From positions 1 through 7,118 of the forward strand of contig JABGTH010000202.1 of the NCBI GenBank assembly GCA_018647275.1: a DNA stretch of 7,118 bases, given 5' to 3'. This DNA is from Paracoccaceae bacterium (GTDB lineage Bacteria; Pseudomonadota; Alphaproteobacteria; Rhodobacterales; Rhodobacteraceae). The notes below the pieces were generated by a model. That model did not search any database. It was not told where the DNA came from and worked only from the letters and a program-made list of their open reading frames with translations. Below are positions 1-5,783 of the stretch, piece after piece; the stretch's first letter is position 1; every line of letters starts with the position of its first letter. Position numbers and translations under genes: made by a program.

Positions 1-402
1 AAGTAGAACATTGGCTTGATCAAGCTTGGCTTCAAGATCATCCAGATCAATCGTCAAACCCTCGGTTACGCCGACAAACACGGGTTGGGCCCCAACGGCC
101 GCAATCGCCCCTGGTACAGGTGCCAAGGTAAAGGCGTTCGACAATACCCTATCGCCGTGTCCCACGCCCAAAGCGCGCAAAGCAGTCGCCATCGCATAAC
201 CACCAGACGCAACAGCAAGACAATATTTTGCCCCCACGTATCGCGCATACTCCTGTTCCAGCAGCGCCGTTTCCGACAATTCGCCCGCCGCTGTATTGTA
301 ACGGTGCAAACGGCCATGACGCATAACCGCCAATGCCGCCTCGATACCAGCTTCGGGGATGGATTCTTGTTGGGTAAAACTACCAGTGAAATTCTCTGTC
401 AT
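1..402 (-). CDS. DegT/DnrJ/EryC1-type PLP-dependent aminotransferase, N-terminal part (runs off left edge)
   Basis: The frame is open from the ATG at 402 down to base 1, giving 134 residues with no stop; the C-terminus lies outside the window. The protein begins MTENFTGSFTQQESIPE. It continues with the fold-type I layout of sugar or amino-acid aminotransferases of the DegT class: a small N-terminal segment with a GRLHRYN motif (about 30-36), then a cofactor-phosphate loop resembling VASGGYAMATALRALG (about 64-79), then GDRVLSNAFTLAPVPGAI (about 83-100) and a later GAQPVFV strand. The Schiff-base lysine would be beyond the edge. It lies 74 bp downstream of gph on the same strand and may share its transcript. 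No Shine-Dalgarno precedes the ATG; instead the leader holds an inverted repeat. A GTG at 444 is in frame, but the extra 14 residues look unlike coding sequence. Family call is fairly sure; substrate unknown. Confidence 0.8.
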   Translation of the reverse strand, partial: MTENFTGSFTQQESIPEAGIEAALAVMRHGRLHRYNTAAGELSETALLEQEYARYVGAKYCLAVASGGYAMATALRALGVGHGDRVLSNAFTLAPVPGAIAAVGAQPVFVGVTEGLTIDLDDLEAKLDQANVLL

Positions 403-406
403 AGGG

Positions 407-449
407 GTGTTGTGCTGACACGAGTGCTGCGCGTCAAGACGCACAACAC
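407..449 (-). promoter_or_regulatory. Inverted repeat in the leader of the aminotransferase gene
   Basis: A perfect 9-bp inverted repeat (GTGTTGTGC / GCACAACAC, at 407-415 and 441-449) encloses 25 nt and ends four bases before the aminotransferase ATG, where a Shine-Dalgarno would normally lie. A second hairpin can form from 428-435 with 438-445 (eight pairs in the minus-strand RNA, one of them G-U, very short loop). It shares bases 441-445 with the first, so the two cannot form together. There is no U-run, so an ordinary intrinsic terminator for gph is less likely. A role in translation control, mRNA processing or protein binding is inference only. Confidence 0.35.
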
Positions 450-476
450 AGATTTACAAACCCCAAAACAACTCCT

Positions 477-1142
477 TCACCCCAACAAATTGGTCACAAT
501 GTCTGGCAGGTCTTTATAATGGTCCAACAATGCCTCTGGCTCCAATGCTGCCATATCGCCACCCGCAGGGCCAAAGGTGACCAAGACACATGGCACACCA
601 GCGTTGCGCGCAGTATTGCGGTCCGTATCCGTATCCCCAATCAGACAGGTCAACGCAGGATCACCGCCCGCACGGCGCGCCGCCTCAAACAAATGTTCGG
701 GGTTTGGTTTACGCACAGACAGCGTATCCGCGCCAACCATCGATGCAAACGCATCGCGCACACCAAGGCGGCGTAACAGCTCCTCTGCCAACCCTTCGGG
801 CTTGTTCGTGGCAATACCAACGCCGTAACCCAGCGTTTTCAGGGCCTCGACGGCATCCATCGCGCCGTCATACATCAACGTGCGGCTGTCTATGTCCTTG
901 GCATAGGCCTTGAGCAGTACGGGATAATAGTGATTCAAAACATCCGCATCATTGGCACGTTCCAAACGCTGCAGCCCCAGCGACAACATCGCCCGCCCCC
1001 CGCGCAGCGCCGTGCCTGCATCGGTTAAAGGGTCCAACATATCGCCAACGCCCATGTCACGAAAACAAACATTGGCGGCCTCAATCAAATCACCGCTGGT
1101 GTCGGCCAATGTGCCGTCCAAATCAAAAATTACTGTCTTCAT
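477..1142 (-). CDS. gph: Phosphoglycolate phosphatase, HAD superfamily
   Basis: Predicted 221-residue cytoplasmic phosphatase that hydrolyses 2-phosphoglycolate to glycolate and phosphate, clearing the product of RuBisCO oxygenation or of DNA 3'-end repair. All four HAD motifs are visible: motif I DLDGT with nucleophile D7 and acid/base D9; motif II threonine at ATNKPEG (T112); motif III lysine in RKPNPEH (K145); motif IV GDTDTD with D170 and D174 for magnesium. A helical cap fits the span about 15-90. Length is typical of Gph. I chose the ATG at 1142 because motif I then starts at residue 7 and an AAAGGGG site precedes it; the open frame extends to 1268 but the extra 42 residues do not resemble the family. 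It is divergent from glmU, with the aminotransferase downstream. A generic HAD-IA phosphatase of other specificity cannot be excluded. Confidence 0.85.
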   Translation of the reverse strand: MKTVIFDLDGTLADTSGDLIEAANVCFRDMGVGDMLDPLTDAGTALRGGRAMLSLGLQRLERANDADVLNHYYPVLLKAYAKDIDSRTLMYDGAMDAVEALKTLGYGVGIATNKPEGLAEELLRRLGVRDAFASMVGADTLSVRKPNPEHLFEAARRAGGDPALTCLIGDTDTDRNTARNAGVPCVLVTFGPAGGDMAALEPEALLDHYKDLPDIVTNLLG

Positions 1143-1150
1143 AGCCTGCG

Positions 1151-1157
1151 CCCCTTT
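1151..1157 (-). promoter_or_regulatory. Ribosome binding site that fixes the gph start
   Basis: On the minus strand AAAGGGG lies eight bases before the ATG at 1142. This supports the 221-residue form over the longer open frame starting at 1268, whose start has no comparable site. Confidence 0.5.
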
Positions 1158-1223
1158 GATGGTTTCGGCGGTCAACCGCTTGCGAGTGTTGCAACCCGCA
1201 ATTTCAATTGATGCCCAAATACC

Positions 1224-1251
1224 TTGTGCCTTTGGTACAAATGGATAAAAC
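1224..1251 (+). promoter_or_regulatory. Possible glmU-glmS promoter with overlapping dyad
   Basis: A -35-like TTGTGC (1224-1229) and a -10-like TAAAAC (1246-1251) are 16 bp apart. They would start transcription near 1258, about 23 nt before the glmU ATG. A dyad, TTGTGCC-TTT-GGTACAA (1224-1240, one G-T mismatch), covers the -35 element and could be an operator or chance. Both hexamers are imperfect (4 of 6 for the -10). Elsewhere the 138-bp gph/glmU spacer holds GTTGCAAC (1188-1195) and a short hairpin (1168-1179); I could not place a gph promoter. Confidence 0.3.
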
Positions 1252-1280
1252 GGGCGCGAATAGAACAAAAGAGATTTTGC

Positions 1281-2627
1281 ATGAGTGTTGCTTTAATTAT
1301 TCTGGGTGCCGGCAAAGGCACACGGATGAATTCTGATTTACCAAAAGTACTTCACCCCATCGCGGGTGCACCGATGTTGGTCCACGCGATGCGCGCAGGC
1401 GCAACACTTGATCCGACCCACACCGTTATTGTTGCTGGCCACGGCGCAGAGGTAGTGACCAAAGCGGCCCAAACTTATGACCCAGACGCAAAGGTCGTAT
1501 TGCAAACCGAACAGCTTGGCACCGGCCACGCCGTGTCCCAAGCCGCCGACGCGTTGGCAGGTTTTGAGGGCACGGTGATCGTCCTATACGGTGACACGCC
1601 GTTCGTGAAACCCGAAACCTTGCAGGCTATGTTAGATGCAAAAGCGGACGTAGTTGTCCTTGGCTTTGAACCACAAGACGCTGGCCGATATGGCCGCCTA
1701 GTGACCAATGGTTCATCCCTAGAACGCATCGTTGAATTTAAAGATGCATCACCTGAAGAACGTGGAATAAATCTCTGTAATAGTGGAGTTATTTGCTGCA
1801 ATGGCACGTTGCTATTTGACTTGCTGAGCCAAGTTAAAAACAACAACGCATCTGGTGAATACTACCTTACAGACGTGATTGGTCTTGCCCGCAATGCGGG
1901 CCATTCAGCAACCGTTGTGACCTGCTCAGAGGGTGAAACCCTCGGCGTTAACTCACGCGCAGAACTTGCATCCGCTGATGCAATGTATCAGGCCGCCGCC
2001 CGCCTCACACTGATGGAAGACGGCGTAACGCTCGTTGCACCTGACACCGTGTACCTATCGCTGGACACAATCATTGGACGGGACACAATCATCGAACCAA
2101 ATGTGGTATTTGGCCCTGACGTTACAGTCGAATCCGGCACAACCATCCGCGCATTTTCACACCTCGAGGGCTGCCATGTTTCACGCGGCAGTGTCGTGGG
2201 CCCTTACGCCCGCCTGCGCCCTGGCGCTGAATTGTCCGAAAACGTTCGCATCGGCAACTTTGTTGAAATTAAAAACTCAACCATCGCTGAAGGGGCCAAG
2301 GTCAATCACCTGTCCTACATCGGCGATGCCTCAATCGGTGAACGCAGCAATATCGGCGCAGGCACAATTACCTGCAACTATGATGGCGTCCTAAAGCATC
2401 ACACCGAAATTGGGGCCGATGTGTTTATCGGGTCCAACACAATGCTGGTTGCACCCGTCACCGTTGGCAATCGCGCTATGACAGGCAGTGGTTCAGTGAT
2501 CACCTCAGACGTTGAATCCGAGGCATTGGCCATCGGTCGTGCACGCCAAGTGTCAAAACCGGGTATGGCACAGAAATTGTTCGATATCTTACAGGCCAAG
2601 AAGGTAAAACTGAAAGGGAGCAGCTAA
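1281..2627 (+). CDS. glmU: Bifunctional N-acetylglucosamine-1-phosphate uridyltransferase / glucosamine-1-phosphate acetyltransferase
   Basis: This 448-residue cytoplasmic enzyme acetylates glucosamine-1-phosphate from acetyl-CoA, then joins it to UTP to give UDP-N-acetylglucosamine, the precursor of peptidoglycan and lipid A. The N-terminal nucleotidyltransferase domain (about 1-225) shows LGAGKGTRM (8-16), PKVLH (21-25), GTGHA (80-84), YGDTPF with magnesium ligand D105, GEYYLTD (192-198) and N224, the counterpart of the second magnesium ligand in E. coli. The C-terminal left-handed beta-helix (about 245-430) shows R311/R313 in ARLRPG, K331, H343 in VNHLSYIGDA as catalytic base, and GAGTITCNYDG (359-369). 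Length matches the family. The ATG at 1281 puts the signature at residue 8 and has a modest AAGAG-like site; an open frame from 1224 adds 19 residues unlike GlmU. It is one base from glmS, so the two are almost certainly co-transcribed. Confidence 0.96.
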   Translation: MSVALIILGAGKGTRMNSDLPKVLHPIAGAPMLVHAMRAGATLDPTHTVIVAGHGAEVVTKAAQTYDPDAKVVLQTEQLGTGHAVSQAADALAGFEGTVIVLYGDTPFVKPETLQAMLDAKADVVVLGFEPQDAGRYGRLVTNGSSLERIVEFKDASPEERGINLCNSGVICCNGTLLFDLLSQVKNNNASGEYYLTDVIGLARNAGHSATVVTCSEGETLGVNSRAELASADAMYQAAARLTLMEDGVTLVAPDTVYLSLDTIIGRDTIIEPNVVFGPDVTVESGTTIRAFSHLEGCHVSRGSVVGPYARLRPGAELSENVRIGNFVEIKNSTIAEGAKVNHLSYIGDASIGERSNIGAGTITCNYDGVLKHHTEIGADVFIGSNTMLVAPVTVGNRAMTGSGSVITSDVESEALAIGRARQVSKPGMAQKLFDILQAKKVKLKGSS

Positions 2628-2628
2628 A

Positions 2629-4449
2629 ATGTGTGGTATTGTAGGGGTCCTTGGGACGAATGAAGTTGCACCAATCCTCGTTGAAGCGCTCAAACGCTTA
2701 GAATATCGTGGCTATGACAGCGCCGGTATTGCGACGATTAGCGATGGCACTTTGGACCGTCGTCGCGCTATCGGCAAACTGGTGAACCTTGGGGATCGTT
2801 TGGTCCATGAGCCGCTCGCAGGTAAATCTGGAATTGGCCACACCCGCTGGGCGACACACGGCGCACCTAATGAGAACAACGCGCACCCGCACAAGTCAGG
2901 CAAAGTGGCCGTTGTGCACAATGGCATCATCGAAAACTTCCGTGAATTACGCGAAGAGCTCGCAACACACGGCCTTGAGTTCACAACTGACACGGATACT
3001 GAAACCGTCGCCATGTTGACGGATTACTTTGTCTCTCAGGGTGCCACACCAATTGAAGCTGTAAACCAAACACTTGCAAAACTTGACGGTGCCTTCGCCC
3101 TCGCCTTCTTATTTGACGGCGAACAGGACCTTATGATCGCAGCGCGCAAGGGTTCTCCCCTCGCAATCGGTCACGGTGACGGCGAAATGTACCTTGGATC
3201 AGACGCCATCGCACTTGCGCCAATGACCGACCGCGTCACCTACCTTGAAGAAGGTGATTGCGCGGTCCTAACACGCTCAAGCCTAAAAGTTCGTGACCAA
3301 AATGGTGAGTTGGCAAATCGCGCCGTCAGAACCATCGAAATTGATAGTTCACGCGTCGATAAAGCGGGTTATAAGCACTTTATGGCCAAGGAAATTGCCG
3401 AACAGCCAACTGTTCTTGGCAACACCTTGTCCCACTACGTAAGCCCAGAGGGCGAAATCAATCTTCCAGATCCAGGCATCGACTTTACTAAGATCGAACG
3501 CCTGACAATGGTTGCCTGTGGTACTGCCTACTACGCCTGCATGACCGCCAAATACTGGTTCGAACAGATCGCACGCATCCCTGTTGAAATTGATGTGGCA
3601 TCAGAATTCCGCTACCGCGAGCCTCCAATCACCAAAGGCACCGTTGCCCTGTTCGTCAGTCAATCTGGCGAGACAGCAGACACCCTCGCCGCGCTACGCT
3701 ACTGCGAAGGTAAAGTGGACAAGGTCCTGTCGGTGGTCAACGTCCCCGAAAGTTCAATCGCCCGTGAAAGCGATCTAGCCCTGTCCATTTTTGCAGGCGT
3801 TGAGGTTGGCGTTGCATCGACCAAAGCCTTCACTTGCCAATTGACGGTGCTTCTGTCGCTGGCCCTAAAGGCAGCATCTGATCGCGGTGAAATAACGCCA
3901 GAACAGCTCGCAGATCACGTCGCTGCAATGCGCAATGTACCGGCATTGATCAACGCAGCTATCGACCAAGACGCACAAATGCAAAGCGCTGCACGCAAGA
4001 TTTCTGAGGCACGCGACGTTTTGTTCTTGGGTCGTGGTGTAATGTATCCATTGGCTCATGAAGGTGCGCTAAAGCTCAAAGAAATTAGCTATATACACGC
4101 AGAAGCTTATGCGTCTGGCGAACTTAAGCACGGACCAATCGCACTTGTAGACAAGCATGTTCCAGTCGTTGTGATGGCCCCGCGCGATCCTTTATTCGAT
4201 AAGAGCGTATCGAACATGCAAGAGGTTATGGCCCGCAAAGGTAGGGTCGTTTTGATCTCTGATGCCCAAGGGCTCAAGGAAGCAGGTGAAGACACATGGG
4301 CAACCGTTGAGATGCCAACGGTACCAGACGTTGTCGCCCCAATCGTTTACGCGGTTCCTGCACAATTGCTGGCCTACCACACCGCCGTTGCCAAAGGCAC
4401 AGACGTGGATCAACCACGCAATCTGGCCAAATCCGTAACGGTAGAGTAA
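2629..4449 (+). CDS. glmS: Glutamine--fructose-6-phosphate aminotransferase (isomerizing)
   Basis: GlmS (606 residues) converts fructose-6-phosphate and glutamine to glucosamine-6-phosphate and glutamate, the committed step of hexosamine synthesis in the cytoplasm. The class-II glutaminase domain (about 2-220) starts MCGIVGVLG, so Cys2 becomes the N-terminal nucleophile; LEYRGYDSAGIA (24-35), HTRWATHG (71-78), HNGIIENF (97-104) and D123 follow. Two SIS isomerase domains come next: the first with ACGTAYY (296-302), SQSGETADTLA (344-354) and VASTKAF (395-401), the second with LGRG (467-470), EISYIHAEAY (485-494) and ELKHGP (498-503). The C-terminus DQPRNLAKSVTVE is the invariant tail carrying the substrate-binding lysine (K601). 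No key residue is missing. AAAGGGAG (2613-2620) lies eight bases before the ATG, inside the end of glmU. No glmS-ribozyme leader is present; the short gap to glmU rules it out. Confidence 0.97.
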   Translation: MCGIVGVLGTNEVAPILVEALKRLEYRGYDSAGIATISDGTLDRRRAIGKLVNLGDRLVHEPLAGKSGIGHTRWATHGAPNENNAHPHKSGKVAVVHNGIIENFRELREELATHGLEFTTDTDTETVAMLTDYFVSQGATPIEAVNQTLAKLDGAFALAFLFDGEQDLMIAARKGSPLAIGHGDGEMYLGSDAIALAPMTDRVTYLEEGDCAVLTRSSLKVRDQNGELANRAVRTIEIDSSRVDKAGYKHFMAKEIAEQPTVLGNTLSHYVSPEGEINLPDPGIDFTKIERLTMVACGTAYYACMTAKYWFEQIARIPVEIDVASEFRYREPPITKGTVALFVSQSGETADTLAALRYCEGKVDKVLSVVNVPESSIARESDLALSIFAGVEVGVASTKAFTCQLTVLLSLALKAASDRGEITPEQLADHVAAMRNVPALINAAIDQDAQMQSAARKISEARDVLFLGRGVMYPLAHEGALKLKEISYIHAEAYASGELKHGPIALVDKHVPVVVMAPRDPLFDKSVSNMQEVMARKGRVVLISDAQGLKEAGEDTWATVEMPTVPDVVAPIVYAVPAQLLAYHTAVAKGTDVDQPRNLAKSVTVE

Positions 4450-4468
4450 AGGGCGTTTAGCTCACTTC

Positions 4469-4492
4469 GGCCTGCCATAAAACTGGCGGGCC
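4469..4492 (+). terminator. Hairpin after glmS, candidate terminator without a U-run
   Basis: A nine-pair stem (GGCCTGCCA with TGGCGGGCC, one G-U pair) encloses a six-base loop, 19 bases after the glmS stop. No U-run follows, so it may act by another route, protect the mRNA 3' end, or be only partly terminating. Its place between the glm pair and alkD fits the end of a transcription unit. Confidence 0.5.
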
Positions 4493-4524
4493 ACATACAT
4501 CACGTTGGATGGCTTACCAACGCA

Positions 4525-4530
4525 TATACT
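4525..4530 (+). promoter_or_regulatory. Possible -10 element for the alkD-like gene
   Basis: TATACT matches the -10 consensus at five of six positions and lies 13 bases before the ATG at 4544, downstream of the glmS hairpin. No good -35 is seen at 16-18 bp (TTGGAT at 4505 is only 14 bp away). The 94-bp glmS/alkD gap holds nothing else recognisable. Confidence 0.25.
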
Positions 4531-4543
4531 GGATACATCCGAC

Positions 4544-5221
4544 ATGAACCTCGAGGACGCACTTGCGCAACTCAACGAACACCAAGACGCTGCAAAAGCT
4601 GAAAGCTCTGCGGCCTACCATAAGGCACCCCGCCCATACCTTGGTGTTGCCAATCCGATCATCAATGATCTGACCAAAGAGTGGCGCGCACAGATGGACT
4701 TGGAACAACGCGTCGATCTGGCTGACGCCCTATGGGAAACCGATATCTTTGAGGCACGCATCGCTGCAGCCAAGTTGCTGACCCAAGCGCGCATCAGAGA
4801 AGATGACGACGTCTGGGGCCTGATAGCATCATGGGTGGATGAGTTTGATAGCCTTGCGATTGCAGATTACGCCTGTATGGCAGGTCAAAAGCGCGTTGTA
4901 GCGGACCCATCCCGTATCGATCATATTGAGGCATGGGTAACCTCGGAACATATGTGGACGCGCCGTGCGGCCCTAATCATCACCTTGCCTTGGACCAAAC
5001 AGAACCACCCCAAAAAGCAAGACATGGCAATCCGCCAACGTGTCTTGGGCTGGGCTGCAACGCTTGTTCCAGATCGTGCATGGTTTGTTCAAAAAGCGAT
5101 CGCAGGTTGGTTGCTGGAGCTGTCCAAACACGATCCAGAAACCGTTGCTGCGTTCCTAGAGGAACATGGCGCTGCGATGAAACCATTCGCCGCCAAAGAA
5201 GCTGCAAAGCTTCTTAAGTAA
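4544..5221 (+). CDS. AlkD-like DNA alkylation repair protein (HEAT-repeat)
   Basis: A 225-residue soluble, all-helical protein of the DNA alkylation repair (AlkC/AlkD) family, which as a group excises N3- and N7-alkylated purines using HEAT-like repeats that clamp DNA. Family marks: AAYHKAPRPYLGV (23-35), the DALWETDIFEARIAAAKLL repeat (61-79), SWVDEFDS (96-103), MWTRRAAL (137-144), NHPKK (154-158), WFVQKAIAGWLLELSKHDPE (180-199) and a lysine-rich tail. Compared from memory with Bacillus cereus AlkD, Asp113 corresponds to D102 and Arg148 to R141. Trp109 and Trp187 seem to align with V98 and G188, a tryptophan following at 189. The catalytic aromatic set may therefore differ, and activity is not assured. 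The ATG at 4544 was preferred because it begins with the usual family N-terminus; a TTG at 4505 would add 13 residues. Ribosome binding site weak (GGA at 4531). It follows glmS and converges with the lipoprotein gene. Confidence 0.82.
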   Translation: MNLEDALAQLNEHQDAAKAESSAAYHKAPRPYLGVANPIINDLTKEWRAQMDLEQRVDLADALWETDIFEARIAAAKLLTQARIREDDDVWGLIASWVDEFDSLAIADYACMAGQKRVVADPSRIDHIEAWVTSEHMWTRRAALIITLPWTKQNHPKKQDMAIRQRVLGWAATLVPDRAWFVQKAIAGWLLELSKHDPETVAAFLEEHGAAMKPFAAKEAAKLLK

Positions 5222-5228
5222 CAAATCG

Positions 5229-5258
5229 AACCAGTAGCCCCATGCGCGGCGGCTGGTT
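5229..5258. terminator. Shared hairpin between convergent alkD-like and lipoprotein genes
   Basis: Bases 5229-5239 pair with 5248-5258 (eleven positions, one mismatch and one G-U) around an eight-base loop. The hairpin fills the 36-bp gap between the two convergent stop codons and just reaches the lipoprotein stop. U-tracts are weak on both sides, slightly better in the minus direction. Position and symmetry suggest a bidirectional terminator. Confidence 0.5.
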
Positions 5259-5698
5259 TACCCCGTCACCTCGACTGAAACCAGATCAGCCAGCGGTGCA
5301 CCCAACGCCTGAAATGCTTGCAAAGACATGCGGCTACCGGCCGTTGCTTCGCCCACAATCGGGATTAGCAATACTCTCGTTGTTTTGCGGTTATAGGCAA
5401 CGCTGCCAGCTTGCTGCGCTTTGACCAAAGGGGTCTTTAACCACAGACCCGTTTGCGAAGGGGTGCCAAGGGACGCCACAGTGACCCCAAGCGATCCACT
5501 TTGCCCAGCAACAGGTTGCGCGACCGACGGTGTGCCCTCTCGACGCGAGATTGGGCGTAATTCACTGGATGCAACGCCTAACGAGGCGCCAATCACAGCT
5601 TCAGGAATAGCATTACCAGCGCTCAAACCACCAAAATTAAGGTTTGCACATCCGGCCAAACTGGCCCCAATAACGCTCATCACGATGATATGTTTCAT
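5258..5698 (-). CDS. Small lipoprotein of unknown function, conserved in Rhodobacteraceae
   Basis: A 146-residue predicted lipoprotein. The signal peptide is short (MKHIIVMSVIGAS) and ends in the lipobox LAGC, with C17 the likely lipidated cysteine; alanine follows it, which by the E. coli rule favours the outer membrane. A low-complexity linker (about 20-68, rich in G, A, S, P) leads to a compact C-terminal domain (about 69-146) with SLGVTVASLG (69-78), GLWLKTPLV (84-92), LLIPIVG (110-116), AGSRMSLQAFQALGAPLADL (120-139) and VEV near the end. From memory, similar Rhodobacteraceae proteins are often labelled D-galactarate dehydratase; length, lipobox and lack of any dehydratase motif make that label unsafe. 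I chose the ATG at 5698 because the signal peptide starts there; the frame runs to 5767 but the extra residues are charged and precede the signal. No ribosome binding site is visible. Function unknown. Confidence 0.72.
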   Translation of the reverse strand: MKHIIVMSVIGASLAGCANLNFGGLSAGNAIPEAVIGASLGVASSELRPISRREGTPSVAQPVAGQSGSLGVTVASLGTPSQTGLWLKTPLVKAQQAGSVAYNRKTTRVLLIPIVGEATAGSRMSLQAFQALGAPLADLVSVEVTG

Positions 5699-5704
5699 AT
5701 TCTT

Positions 5705-5733
5705 ATCGTAGCTTGCACACGCATCGGCTTCAA
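5705..5733 (-). promoter_or_regulatory. Possible promoter of the lipoprotein gene, giving a leaderless mRNA
   Basis: On the minus strand TTGAAG (5728-5733) and TACGAT (5705-5710) are separated by exactly 17 bp, each matching four of six consensus bases. The expected start point, seven bases past the -10, falls on the A of the ATG at 5698. This agrees with the absence of a Shine-Dalgarno and suggests a leaderless transcript. It lies in the 85-bp spacer divergent to moaA; I could not place a convincing moaA promoter there. Confidence 0.35.
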
Positions 5734-5783
5734 TCGCCCTTTCCCTCTTGCCCTGGCATAGACGCATCCCTACCTATATATGT

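Noticed and set aside
16..519. Plus-strand 167-residue open frame
   Set aside because: It lies opposite the aminotransferase and gph genes, is rich in Arg, His and Gln, and resembles no family; it is a shadow frame.
1143..1268. Longer N-terminus for Gph starting at 1268
   Set aside because: The extra 42 residues do not resemble HAD proteins, and an AAAGGGG site precedes the ATG at 1142.
2600..2640. glmS ribozyme or riboswitch
   Set aside because: glmS starts one base after glmU with a plain ribosome binding site, leaving no room for one.
4505..4543. TTG start adding 13 residues to the AlkD-like protein
   Set aside because: The usual family N-terminus begins at the ATG at 4544, and no ribosome binding site precedes the TTG.
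4450..4543. Tn7-like insertion downstream of glmS, a known attachment region
   Set aside because: The gap is only 94 bp, with a hairpin and no transposase, end repeats or target duplication.
5258..5698. Calling the lipoprotein a D-galactarate dehydratase
   Set aside because: At 146 residues with a lipobox and no recognisable dehydratase motif it cannot be that enzyme; the label seems to be propagated misannotation.
5748..5783. moaA promoter from TTGCCC (5748) and TATATA (5775), or a TTG start at 5748
   Set aside because: The spacing is 21 bp and would start transcription inside the coding region; the TTG start adds residues not typical of MoaA.
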